From assembly GCF_039521975.1 (NCBI RefSeq), contig NZ_BAAACZ010000005.1:184074-248073 (forward strand): 64,000 bases of DNA, read 5' to 3'. The notes beneath the pieces were generated by a model. The model was not told where the DNA came from. It did no database searches and worked only from the letters and a program-made list of their open reading frames with translations. The stretch is from Alkalibacillus silvisoli. GTDB lineage: Bacteria > Bacillota > Bacilli > Bacillales > Alkalibacillaceae. The position numbers and the translations under genes were made by a program. The stretch's first letter is position 1; every line of letters begins with the position of its first letter. Positions 17,323 to 25,361 of this stretch are shown here, piece after piece.

Positions 17323-17348
17323 TGACACAACTTATAGACTGTGACGTC
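17323..17348 (+). promoter_or_regulatory. Candidate ECF-sigma (autoregulatory) promoter
   Basis: TGACAC (17323-17328), a 16-nt spacer and CGTC (17345-17348) match the TGAAAC-N16-CGTC pattern of Bacillus ECF sigma factors at nine of ten fixed positions. It lies 34 bp before the sigma gene start, as expected for self-activation. Confidence 0.6.
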
Positions 17349-17382
17349 TAATATAGTGAATTTAGAATCGGAGGCAATAGAC

Positions 17383-17895
17383 ATGTCTAAAAAAGAAACC
17401 GTTTCCGACTGGTTTTACCAATATAACCACGATGTTTATAACTTTCTGATTTATTATACGGGGAGAAGGGATCCTGAAGACCTCGTTCAGGAAGTTTTCA
17501 TTAAAGCGATTAAAGGGTTAGACAAATTTGATGGAAAATCCAGTCCAAAAACGTGGCTTTTTAGCATTGCGCGAAATGTCGCAATTGACGACATCCGGAA
17601 GTTAAAACGCCGCGGGATGGACCAAAATGTAGATTTAGATGAGGCTTATAACATTGGACATCATATAACACCTGATAAAATCGTTCAAGAAGATGAAGAA
17701 AAGCAAGAACTATATAAAGCGATCAATTCACTTAAATCAAATTACCGAGAAGCCCTTATTTTACGCGGGATAAAAGAATTATCCGTCTCTGAAACTGCAT
17801 CCGTATTAAATTGGTCAAACCAAAAAGTAAGAACCACCTATTCACGAGCCCTGAAAGCTCTTAGGGAAGCCCAAGGAGGATTTCAAAATGAATGA
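17383..17895 (+). CDS. ECF-type RNA polymerase sigma factor
   Basis: A 170-residue sigma-70 family factor of the extracytoplasmic function class. Region 2 spans about 10-80 (DPEDLVQEVFIKAIKG, then PKTWLFSIARNVAIDDIRK); region 4 spans about 112-165 (YREALILRGIKELSVSETA, then KVRTTYSRALKAL). It would redirect RNA polymerase to envelope-stress or similar genes. The ATG at 17383 has GGAGG 8 nt upstream; an earlier GTG at 17341 lies inside the promoter. Its last 8 bp overlap the anti-sigma gene, a common arrangement that couples their synthesis. Closest B. subtilis counterparts are SigX-like, but subgroup is uncertain. Confidence 0.9.
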   Translation: MSKKETVSDWFYQYNHDVYNFLIYYTGRRDPEDLVQEVFIKAIKGLDKFDGKSSPKTWLFSIARNVAIDDIRKLKRRGMDQNVDLDEAYNIGHHITPDKIVQEDEEKQELYKAINSLKSNYREALILRGIKELSVSETASVLNWSNQKVRTTYSRALKALREAQGGFQNE

Positions 17896-18802
17896 TTTTA
17901 ACGATAAAAAACTAGAAAAGCAATTGAAATCTTTCCCTAAACATCATATGAGTGATGAACAAATTGAAAACATGCATGCTGAGCTCATGAAAACAGCTGA
18001 ACAATATGACCAAAAAGACAGAAGGAGGATTTTCATGCGACGTATAGCTGTTGGCGTGACGACGGCTGCAGCAGTTGTGTTAATCGCGTTTATGGGGATT
18101 AGTTTCATGGGAGATGACCACGCTAACGAGCCGATGATAACTCAAGAATCAGCGGATTTTGACAATGGTGAGGCTACGACTTTTGAAAATCGAGAAGAAG
18201 AAGCACCTGAAGAAGAAGGAACAGATGAAAGCGCAACAGAGAATGAAACAACACGTGAAGAAACTGAATCACAAGATCGAACTGAACAAACTGAGCAAGA
18301 TTCTGAAGCGATTGTAACCGAGCAATCCGATGAAATTATCGAGCATTTAGCAAATGAAAATTACAGCGCTATTGCTGATTACATTCACGAAGAAAGAGGG
18401 CTGCTCTTCTCGCCTTATGTTAACGTTAGTGATGACGACCTCATATTTGATGCGGATGAAGTTGCTAATTTCGAAACAGATGACAATATATATGAATGGG
18501 GCATTGAAGATGGTAGAGGTGAGCCAATTGAGCTAACGCCAATGGAATATCATGATCAATATGTATTTCAACACGACTATACGAACCCTGATGAGCGTTT
18601 AGTTGACGCATTTGAAGATCGTAGCTCAATGGAAAACAACATTCAAGCATACTTCAAAGAATCTCACGTTGTTGAGTACTACGTTGAAGGCTCTGATGAA
18701 TATGAAGGCATGGACTTCGGCTCAATCAACCTTGTATATGAAGAAAATACAGAAGGTGAATGGAAGCTTATCGCAATCGTTAATGAAGAATGGACGATAT
18801 GA
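17888..18802 (+). CDS. Membrane-bound anti-sigma factor-like protein
   Basis: A 304-residue type II membrane protein, probably the partner that holds the sigma factor inactive. The cytoplasmic part (1-49) is short and helical and has no Cys, so no zinc anti-sigma motif. One membrane segment follows at about 54-75 (VGVTTAAAVVLIAFMGI), then a very acidic linker rich in Glu and Thr (80-145) and a C-terminal extracellular domain (about 150-304). That domain begins LANENYSAIADYIHEERG and is shared with other Bacillaceae exported proteins. The sensing mechanism is unknown. A strong terminator ends the two-gene operon. Confidence 0.75.
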   Translation: MNDFNDKKLEKQLKSFPKHHMSDEQIENMHAELMKTAEQYDQKDRRRIFMRRIAVGVTTAAAVVLIAFMGISFMGDDHANEPMITQESADFDNGEATTFENREEEAPEEEGTDESATENETTREETESQDRTEQTEQDSEAIVTEQSDEIIEHLANENYSAIADYIHEERGLLFSPYVNVSDDDLIFDADEVANFETDDNIYEWGIEDGRGEPIELTPMEYHDQYVFQHDYTNPDERLVDAFEDRSSMENNIQAYFKESHVVEYYVEGSDEYEGMDFGSINLVYEENTEGEWKLIAIVNEEWTI

Positions 18803-18830
18803 AAAGGTTTCTGGTTGAACCACTAAACCA

Positions 18831-18869
18831 AGTATAGAATGGACTCCCCTCCATTCTATACTCTTTTTT
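18831..18869 (+). terminator. Strong Rho-independent terminator
   Basis: AGTATAGAATGGA (18831-18843) and TCCATTCTATACT (18850-18862) form a perfect 13-bp stem followed by CTTTTTT. It closes the sigma/anti-sigma operon. Confidence 0.9.
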
Positions 18870-18872
18870 AAT

Positions 18873-18898
18873 TGGTAGTCTGATATCTGACTACCAGC
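18873..18898. repeat. Short inverted repeat
   Basis: TGGTAGTC and GACTACCA flank an 8-nt loop immediately after the terminator and 28 bp before repeat array R3. Function unclear. Confidence 0.4.
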
Positions 18899-18925
18899 TC
18901 CATCTGGCATAAACAAATAATTTCA

Positions 18926-19635
18926 TCCGACATTAACCCCACTTCATCCGACAATTATTCTCGCTCGTCCGACATTAACCCCGCTTCATCCGACAATTAC
19001 TCTCGCTCATCCGACATTAACCCTGCTTCATCCGGCAATTATCCACGCTCGTCCGACATTAACCCTGCTTCGTCCGACAATTATTCACGCTTGTCCGACA
19101 TTAACCCCGCTTCATCCGACAATTACTCTCGCTCATCCGACATTAACCCCACTTCATCCGACAATTATTCTCGCTCGTCCGACATTAACCCTGCTTCATC
19201 CGACAATTATTCACGCTCATCCGACATTAACCCTGCTTCGTCCGACAATTATTCTCACTCGTCCGACATTAACCCCGCTTCATCCGACAATTATTCACGC
19301 TTGTCCGACATTAACCCTGCTTCATCCGACANNNNNNNNNNNNNNNNNNNNNNNNNNNNNNNNNNNNNNNNNNNNNNNNNNNNNNNNNNNNNNNNNNNNN
19401 NNNNNNNNNNNNNNNNNNNNNNNNNNNNNNNNNNNAACCCTGCTTCGTCCGACAATTATTCACGCTTGTCCGACATTAACCCCGCTTCATCCGACAATTA
19501 CTCTCGCTCATCCGACATTAACCCGCTTCGTCCGACAATTATTCTCACTCGTCCGACATTAACCCCGCTTCGTCCGACAATTATTCACGCTCATCCGACA
19601 TTAACCCTGCTTCATCCGGCAATTATCCACCCGAA
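18926..19635 (+). repeat. 21-bp tandem repeat array R3 (largest), containing an assembly gap
   Basis: Nineteen complete 21-bp monomers run in perfect phase from 18926 to 19324, then the sequence enters Ns at 19332. After the gap a further eight or nine monomers run from 19448 to about 19635. One copy (19511-19530) has lost a base, shifting the reading frame. Tails alternate between TTAACCCTGCTTCG-like and AATTATTCTCGCTCG-like. The array fills the space between a terminator and the DUF2087 gene. The serine-rich frame across it is broken by the 20-bp copy and is not considered coding. Confidence 0.92.
19332..19435. other. Assembly gap (104 Ns)
   Basis: The Ns lie inside array R3. Monomer phase across the gap is off by 3 bp (123 bp between flanking monomer starts, not 126), so the gap length is probably an estimate or contains an indel. 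Confidence 0.98.
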
Positions 19636-19833
19636 AAAACAACTCTCACTAGAACATTTCCAAAGCAAAAAAGCTGTCGACTGCTATAAATTAACGCTAG
19701 CTTTGGACCTTACTAAGTTGAATGACTTAAGCCATACTTTTTTAAAAACAAAAATTAATTCCGTTTGACTTAACAATAACTTAGTTGTAATATGTTATTA
19801 ATAAAACAAACAAATATAAAGGATGTTTGCAAT

Positions 19834-20589
19834 ATGACTAACAACTTATTCTGGAATGCATCAGTTGATGAACTTACAAAAGGCTACACTTACAACCTGG
19901 AGCATGATTCATACACATGCCTTGTTTGTGAGAGAACTTTTGAAAATGGGGTCATTTACCCGGTTGATGACACATTATTTGAAGCGAGGAAAGCGGCAGA
20001 AAAACACATAACTAACGAGCATGGCTCTATGTTTCAACTTCTTATATCACTTGAGAAGAAATACACTGGCTTAACTGAGCTGCAACAAGAGATATTACAA
20101 CATTTTAAATCTGGTCAATCTGATAAAGAAATTGCAAAATACATTCAGGCTAACAATACATCAACGATTCGACACCATCGCTTCAAACTCAAGGAAAAAG
20201 AAAAGCAAGCGCGAGTCTTTCTAGCGATCATGGAATTACTCGATCAAGAACAAGACGAATCCAATTCATTTATTACGATTCATAAGGGGGCTACTATGGT
20301 GGATGAACGTTATGCCATTACACAAGAGGAGAAAAATAAAGTATTAAAAACCTATTTTGACAAAGGGTTAGATCAACCATTAAAACAATTTCCGAGTAAA
20401 GAAAAACGAAAAATCATCGTCTTACAGCATATCACGACAAAATTTGACCGCGATCAATCGTACACTGAGCTCGAAATAAACCAAGTATTAAAACCAATTT
20501 ATCATGATCACGTCACACTACGCCGTTACTTAATTGAGTATGGCTTTATGGAGCGAAGTCGTGATGGGAAAGAGTATAAAGTGAAGTGA
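19834..20589 (+). CDS. DUF2087 transcriptional regulator
   Basis: A 251-residue putative DNA-binding regulator. The N-terminal part has a possible zinc finger (CLVCERTF, and an AEKHITNEHG His pair). A LuxR-like helix-turn-helix follows at about 78-130 (LTELQQEILQHFKSGQSDKE, then TIRHHRFKLKEK). The C-terminal DUF2087 domain (about 165-251) contains FPSKEKRKIIVLQHI and ends RRYLIEYGFMERSRDGKEYK. Ligand and targets are unknown. ATG at 19834 has AAGGATG upstream; an in-frame ATG at 19792 lacks a site. It lies alone after array R3. Confidence 0.85.
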   Translation: MTNNLFWNASVDELTKGYTYNLEHDSYTCLVCERTFENGVIYPVDDTLFEARKAAEKHITNEHGSMFQLLISLEKKYTGLTELQQEILQHFKSGQSDKEIAKYIQANNTSTIRHHRFKLKEKEKQARVFLAIMELLDQEQDESNSFITIHKGATMVDERYAITQEEKNKVLKTYFDKGLDQPLKQFPSKEKRKIIVLQHITTKFDRDQSYTELEINQVLKPIYHDHVTLRRYLIEYGFMERSRDGKEYKVK

Positions 20590-20607
20590 AGAGTTCATGT
20601 ATTTAAA

Positions 20608-20645
20608 AAAGGTGAATGGACTTTTAAACCGTTCACCTTTCTTAC
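20608..20645. terminator. Bidirectional terminator
   Basis: AAAGGTGAA (20608-20616) pairs with TTCACCTTT (20632-20640). T-rich sequence follows on the minus strand (TTTTTTAAAT) and a short one on the plus strand, separating two convergent genes. Confidence 0.75.
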
Positions 20646-20656
20646 CATACATCAGT

Positions 20657-21661
20657 TCAACCCCTTCTTCGTTTCCCAAGCAAGTAAAAGATCCCGCCAG
20701 CTAATATAAGGATCAAAATCCATCCCCAAACTGGCATACCTTGAGTGTGCTGAACCGTTACTGATTGATTATTTTCAATATGTTCATCAATTTCTTGACT
20801 GCCGATCGTAAAAGAATCAGAAAATGATACATCACCTTGTTCATCAATTTTTGCTTCAACGTTCAATGTATAAGTTCCTTCTTCTAACGATTCATAGTCC
20901 CAAGAAATCGGGTAGTGAATACTTGATTTTGGCGCCATATTAAACGGCTCAAAAGTTCCGCTAAACAACTCAATTCCCTCTTCGTTTAACACACTATACT
21001 TACCAGAAATAAGATCTTGAATTTTGTGTGCATCATTCTGCATACCTATATACACTTCTCCAGTACTTGATAAAAAACCAGCACCGTTAAATGTGAAATT
21101 AGACTCAACTTGTTCTGGTAAATTTAACTGAGTTGCAATCGCATAGACGAGATCTGTTTGAATGATAAATCGTGCCTCATCATCTCCTGTCTCTTCAGTA
21201 TCTTCTCTCTGACTCGGAACAACAAACCTGAGGCCACCTAAAACAGTTTGACCAATCAAATCAGGAACATCAACCTTAATTGGTACCGTTTTACGAGCTA
21301 GTGGCTCTATAACAATTTCACCTGGAACATCTATATACAATGACATCTCATAAGCATCTTGTAATAATGATGAATTAAAGCTTTCTAGGTTTTGACCATA
21401 CATAATCCCTCCATTAGGGTCAGTATACGCATCAGCACCTTCAATAATCACAGTTAGTTCTTCATCACGATTATTAATTAATTCCACATGAACCTCTTGT
21501 TGTTCACCAGGTTCAACATTTAAATCAAAATAACCCGTTGTCGATTCAATATGATTGTCTGGATATATTAAATTTATCGAAACTGGTGATGTTTGTTCAG
21601 CTGATACAGTCATTGATGCACAAAACAGGAATAAAAATATTAATAAAAAGATATACCTCAT
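20657..21661 (-). CDS. WxL-associated cell-surface protein (DUF916/DUF3324)
   Basis: A 334-residue membrane-anchored surface protein. It has a signal peptide (about 1-21), a DUF916 domain (about 28-150, with NVEPGEQQEVHVELIN), a DUF3324 domain (about 160-290), and a C-terminal membrane helix (about 309-328, WGWILILILAGGIFYLLG) followed by KRRRG. In lactobacilli and enterococci such proteins bind peptidoglycan and anchor WxL partners. Here it follows a WxL-like gene by 84 bp, so the pair is a minimal version of that system. It is uncommon in Bacillaceae loci that I know of. Confidence 0.85.
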   Translation of the reverse strand: MRYIFLLIFLFLFCASMTVSAEQTSPVSINLIYPDNHIESTTGYFDLNVEPGEQQEVHVELINNRDEELTVIIEGADAYTDPNGGIMYGQNLESFNSSLLQDAYEMSLYIDVPGEIVIEPLARKTVPIKVDVPDLIGQTVLGGLRFVVPSQREDTEETGDDEARFIIQTDLVYAIATQLNLPEQVESNFTFNGAGFLSSTGEVYIGMQNDAHKIQDLISGKYSVLNEEGIELFSGTFEPFNMAPKSSIHYPISWDYESLEEGTYTLNVEAKIDEQGDVSFSDSFTIGSQEIDEHIENNQSVTVQHTQGMPVWGWILILILAGGIFYLLGKRRRG

Positions 21662-21744
21662 AAATTTTTCACCTCACATTAATCCTTCCCAATAAACAAA
21701 AAGCCATGTCGTTCAGACACAGCTCAAATGGAAATAAGTATTCA

Positions 21745-22299
21745 TTAAGGACCTGATGTTAATGACACTTCAATTGTTGATGTATAAGTACCAACTTTAA
21801 CGTCTTTAGGTTGAAGATTTAAATGTAATGCATCTGCATCAAAAGAAATATCATATGTTCCCATTCCACCATTTTCATTAGCTGATAAAATCTTTAACCC
21901 ACTAGCGTGATCAATTTTACCTGATTGCGTTGTAATGGTGGTTTCATTCGATGCTCCATCATGGGCAGATACAGTCGGTTCACTAATTGACATTGAATTT
22001 TCAGGTAGCTTTTGAGCGCCACCTTCTGTTTCAAATTGGGAAGCTTTCACTTTGACATGCCAACCATCACCTGTACCTCTTGAATCCACAACAGCAAAAC
22101 CACCAAATGTAGTAGAAACATCTTGAATTCCTCCATCAAGTGTAACCGTACCGAAATCACCAGCTTGAGGTGTATCTAACAGCGTTAGCGAACCTCCTTC
22201 AATCTCTGTTGAAGTTGAAGCAAGTGATGCTACAGAACCACTCATTATGACACTCGCTGCTACAACCATAACTACTGCCTTCTTAATCATACTCTTCAT
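21745..22299 (-). CDS. WxL-domain-like secreted surface protein
   Basis: A 184-residue secreted protein with signal peptide (about 1-28, VVMVVAASVIMSGSVASLAS). The body resembles a compact WxL domain: a G-D-G-W-H-V segment stands where W-x-L is usual, and the end is YTSTIEVSLTSGP in place of the typical YxxxLTWxLxxxP. WxL domains attach noncovalently to the cell wall. The ATG at 22299 has AAGGAGGAG 5 nt upstream. A second in-frame ATG at 22362, with its own AGGAGGG, would add 21 residues; which is used is unclear. Confidence 0.7.
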   Translation of the reverse strand: MKSMIKKAVVMVVAASVIMSGSVASLASTSTEIEGGSLTLLDTPQAGDFGTVTLDGGIQDVSTTFGGFAVVDSRGTGDGWHVKVKASQFETEGGAQKLPENSMSISEPTVSAHDGASNETTITTQSGKIDHASGLKILSANENGGMGTYDISFDADALHLNLQPKDVKVGTYTSTIEVSLTSGP

Positions 22300-22422
22300 A
22301 CAGTCTCCTCCTTTACGTGTTGAAATCATAGGACTAATATTTTTGAGACGATTAAGTTTCATAAAAAATCCCTCCTAACGAATTGGAATCTTTATTGAAA
22401 CCGAAAACAAATTTGGAGAGAA

Positions 22423-22428
22423 ATTATA
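22423..22428 (-). promoter_or_regulatory. Candidate -10 element for the WxL pair
   Basis: TATAAT on the minus strand lies about 60 bp before the upstream start at 22362. The -35 region 17 bp away (GAGCTA) is weak. If used, the transcript includes both candidate starts. Confidence 0.4.
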
Positions 22429-22598
22429 TCTCTATCATTCTCTTTTAGCTCATTCTAGCAAGCGTCTCCCACTTACTATATTAAGTTTAGTCTATTTTTC
22501 TAACAGTTTATATGTAATATTTTTACCAGAAAAAAAGATTCCTTCTATTAAAATAGTGTCACGTTTCTAAAGACTTTTATTTATAACTAACCCAAAAG

Positions 22599-22636
22599 AA
22601 AAAGAGCTACCTACACATTAGGCAGCTCTTTTTTCT
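22599..22636 (-). terminator. Rho-independent terminator
   Basis: AAAGAGCT pairs with AGCTCTTT around an imperfect stem, with long A and T runs on each side. It follows the ykuS-like gene. Confidence 0.75.
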
Positions 22637-22875
22637 TATTGTAATTTGCTATTGACCGCTTGAACGACATCATTGGTTGACATGCCATTACAATTAATAA
22701 CTGGCGCGTTCGTCGCTTTGTCGCTCATTCCCATCATGTTATTGTCCTGACCTGACACGCAACAACAATCACAATCCGGTACTTGTTCACCCTCTAATTG
22801 AATAACATCATGTCCAGCCTGAGCTAGTGCTTGTTGCAGGTCAGACATATTATTTTCTACTGCAATACGAGCCAT
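22636..22875 (-). CDS. ykuS: YkuS family (UPF0180) protein
   Basis: A 79-residue protein of the UPF0180 family. It starts MARIAVENNMSDLQQALAQAG, contains a Cys-rich stretch (DCDCCCVSGQDNNMMG) and the conserved end APVINCNGMSTNDVVQAV. Family members are small cytosolic Firmicutes proteins of unknown function; the Cys cluster suggests metal or redox chemistry, which is inference. GGAGG precedes the ATG. It lies between a P1 peptidase gene and the WxL genes. Confidence 0.85.
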   Translation of the reverse strand: MARIAVENNMSDLQQALAQAGHDVIQLEGEQVPDCDCCCVSGQDNNMMGMSDKATNAPVINCNGMSTNDVVQAVNSKLQ

Positions 22876-22933
22876 AATCTCACCTCCGTTTTGACCATTC
22901 TTATTCTAAATCGAAAAGTGAGATTTTATTCAT

Positions 22934-23842
22934 TTATTTTCCAACTGCGTTTAAAATCGCCTGTTCCATAACTTCTATGCCAAGTTGAGCAATTAAATCG
23001 ACCGAAAATCGCTCCTCACCAGTTGCTAAAGCGAAAATCGTATCACCATCATACATCGTATGTGCTGGGGAAATTGTCCGCCCAATTGCATTTTGGGCTA
23101 CTTGAGCAACCTTTTTCGCTTCAGACTTTGTGAGCTTAGCATTAACGGCTACAGCTCCAATTGTCGTATTTGTCCCAGGAAAACCACCAGCCTCAGCCTG
23201 TTTACGCATCATTTTTGTACTGTTTAGAAATTCACCCGTTTCAAGGTTACGTGCACCTGCCACGATTTCACCTGTTTTAGGGTCCGACACATCACCAAAA
23301 GCGTTCACTGCAACAATAGCCCCGACAATTAAGCCATTTTCAAGTTCAATTGAAGCACTACCAATCCCACTGTCACTCACCGCTTCAAAGCCTGCAATTT
23401 TACCAACTGTTGCTCCACAACCTGCTCCAACAGACCCTTCTTTAACAGCCTTTTCTGTCGCATTTTGGGCGGCTCTATATCCCATTAGCTGATCAGGTCT
23501 GACACTAGCATCACCAATAGCTAAATCAAATAAAATCGCACTTGGAACAATTGGCACTTTACAAACGCCAACGTCCAACCCGACTTCTCTCTCTTCTAAG
23601 AACTGCATGATGCCACTTGCAGCATCTAAACCATACGCACTCCCACCCGCTAAACTAATCGCATGGACTTGATCGACTAAATTTATCGGATCAAGTAAAT
23701 CCGTCTCACGCGTACCAGGTGCAGAACCACGCACATCAACACCACATGTCGCCCCATCTTCTGTTAAGATGACTGTGCAACCTGTTTTAGCTGATTCATT
23801 TTGCTGATGACCAACCTTAATACCAGGTACATTTGTGATCAT
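22934..23842 (-). CDS. P1 family peptidase (DmpA/S58-like)
   Basis: A 302-residue self-processing aminopeptidase of the DmpA family (N-terminal nucleophile-type fold). The likely autocleavage point is in FPGTNTTIGAV, with Thr226 or Thr227 becoming the nucleophile. Other conserved stretches are SLAGGSAYGLDAASG near residue 65 and GSVGAGCGATVGK near 137. Natural substrates are unknown; relatives release N-terminal D- or L-residues or act on beta-peptides. AAGGGG precedes the ATG. The next upstream gene on this strand begins 17 bp away, so it may be in an operon with the two genes before it. Confidence 0.88.
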   Translation of the reverse strand: MITNVPGIKVGHQQNESAKTGCTVILTEDGATCGVDVRGSAPGTRETDLLDPINLVDQVHAISLAGGSAYGLDAASGIMQFLEEREVGLDVGVCKVPIVPSAILFDLAIGDASVRPDQLMGYRAAQNATEKAVKEGSVGAGCGATVGKIAGFEAVSDSGIGSASIELENGLIVGAIVAVNAFGDVSDPKTGEIVAGARNLETGEFLNSTKMMRKQAEAGGFPGTNTTIGAVAVNAKLTKSEAKKVAQVAQNAIGRTISPAHTMYDGDTIFALATGEERFSVDLIAQLGIEVMEQAILNAVGK

Positions 23843-23858
23843 TACCGATTCCCCTTTA

Positions 23859-24182
23859 CTAAATGATGGTGTTAATCAATTCTATAACAACAGGTGCTAA
23901 AATCAACAAACAACCAAACGATACTAGTACTCGTGTCAACCTCCTAAATAAACGATTTCTCCCTTTACCTTTATACCATCCGGAAAATTGCAAACGATTG
24001 CGGTAAAGGACGAAAATTAACGTAAACACACCTATACCAATTAAAGTGTTATTAGCCCCATATAAATCAATGCCAGCCATTTCGTAAAGGCTAGTGATTA
24101 GAAAGCCCGCAACAACACCTAAAATTAGGAATATCGCAGCAATACGCAAAACTTCAAGCACAGTCCGCACTAATAAAGTCAC
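23859..24182 (-). CDS. Hypothetical small membrane protein
   Basis: A 107-residue protein with three predicted membrane helices (about 10-35, 43-60 and 82-105), the middle loop being very basic (YKGKGRNRLFRRLTR). The GTG at 24182 is chosen because GAGGAGG lies 6 nt upstream; a TTG at 24197 would overlap the acetyltransferase. Its start is one base after the stop of that gene, so they are probably coupled. No family recognised. Confidence 0.6.
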   Translation of the reverse strand: MTLLVRTVLEVLRIAAIFLILGVVAGFLITSLYEMAGIDLYGANNTLIGIGVFTLIFVLYRNRLQFSGWYKGKGRNRLFRRLTRVLVSFGCLLILAPVVIELINTII

Positions 24183-24183
24183 T

Positions 24184-24678
24184 TTAAACCTCCTCAAACT
24201 CCTTTACCATTTGTAACGTCTTTAAAGTATATCCTTCAAAATCTTCATCATATTCTTTTATAACGTGGAACCCTTTAGCTTCGTAAAAACGAAGGCCGAT
24301 TTCATTCTCTTTTTCCACATCAACATATAAACGCTTTAAACCTTGTAATTGATTAAGTCCTGTTTGAAGAAGTTTAGTTCCGGTGCCGTATCCGAGGTGT
24401 TCTGGCAGTAAATAGATTGCAACTAAATGAGACTCCCCATGATCATTTACTGGAGTTAAGTTTAAAAAGCCGACAATACCATTTTGATTTTCCGCTACCC
24501 AAATACCGCCACGGTCAAGACGGCGCTCCATATTCTCATCACTATACGCTTGTTTTAGAAACGTATCTTGAATTCGCCTCGGAATGATCCTTTCATATGT
24601 ATAATGCCAACTTTCTTTAGCCACATGTTGTAGAGCTCGAATATCACTTTTCTCAAGTGATCTAATCATCGTTTCCAT
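24184..24678 (-). CDS. GNAT-family N-acetyltransferase
   Basis: A 164-residue acetyl-CoA-dependent acetyltransferase. Motif A is seen as AIYLLPEHLGYGTGTKLLQTG (a Q/R-x-x-G-x-G/A variant, LGYGTG), followed by LYVDVEKENEIGLRFYEAKGF, the usual motif B. The acceptor cannot be predicted. The ATG at 24678 has AAAGGAGG 9 nt upstream; an ATG at 24687 abuts that site. It is the first gene of a probable unit with the small membrane protein and the P1 peptidase. Confidence 0.88.
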   Translation of the reverse strand: METMIRSLEKSDIRALQHVAKESWHYTYERIIPRRIQDTFLKQAYSDENMERRLDRGGIWVAENQNGIVGFLNLTPVNDHGESHLVAIYLLPEHLGYGTGTKLLQTGLNQLQGLKRLYVDVEKENEIGLRFYEAKGFHVIKEYDEDFEGYTLKTLQMVKEFEEV

Positions 24679-24847
24679 CTTGACCATCCTCCTTTCTTAC
24701 CATTATATCACACTAACTAAAAGTTTCGATAATCGTAAAATTACTTTCAATTTTAAGAGGCTCCACAATTCAAGCTTTAGGATTGTTAATGTCATTTACA
24801 ACAAAGAACACGGCAAATGCCCCTTTACATTTTGAAATGAAACATAT

Positions 24848-25339
24848 TTAAATAAAAAACATAATGACTGCTAAACTGCCTACTGTAACGTAACCAAACC
24901 ACATAATTTTCCTCTCTTTAGTTAACTCACGACTGTTGATCTTATGAATTAATGAAAGGACAAATACATTCAAAAGAAATAGAAAGTAATAGATTAATAA
25001 ATACAATAAAACGCGGTGTTCTCCAATCAGTTGAGTTAACTCTAACCACTCTATTAGAATAATTAAACCAATTGAAGACAAAGCAAATACTATAGCCACG
25101 AATTTAGCCATCTTCTCCCACAATGGATGAATTAAAAAAGTCTCACTCTTCTTCGTTTGAAAATACATGATTAAACAAAAAGCACCAACAATCACAGCAA
25201 TATATCCAATTAAAGTTAAAGCATAAAACAAAGCTGTTTGTATCCTAATCATCACTAATTCTTGATTAAATTGCTCTGTATAAAAAGCCAATACTACTAA
25301 ACCTGCTAGGATGATTAATTGATAGATCGTATAACGCAT
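24848..25339 (-). CDS. Hypothetical membrane protein
   Basis: A 163-residue protein with five predicted helices (near 5-23, 35-58, 73-100, 105-125 and 140-162). Loops are short and charged (KKSETFLIHPLWEK, KINSRELTKERK). I do not recognise a family. AAAGGG lies 7 nt before the ATG. It follows the 126-residue exported protein by 22 bp, so the two are probably cotranscribed. Confidence 0.6.
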   Translation of the reverse strand: MRYTIYQLIILAGLVVLAFYTEQFNQELVMIRIQTALFYALTLIGYIAVIVGAFCLIMYFQTKKSETFLIHPLWEKMAKFVAIVFALSSIGLIILIEWLELTQLIGEHRVLLYLLIYYFLFLLNVFVLSLIHKINSRELTKERKIMWFGYVTVGSLAVIMFFI

Positions 25340-25361
25340 TAAAAAACCCTTTCTATAAAAA

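Noticed and set aside
19091..19768. Serine-rich 225-codon ORF
   Set aside because: It crosses the run of Ns and depends on repeat array R3, in which a 20-bp monomer shifts the frame.
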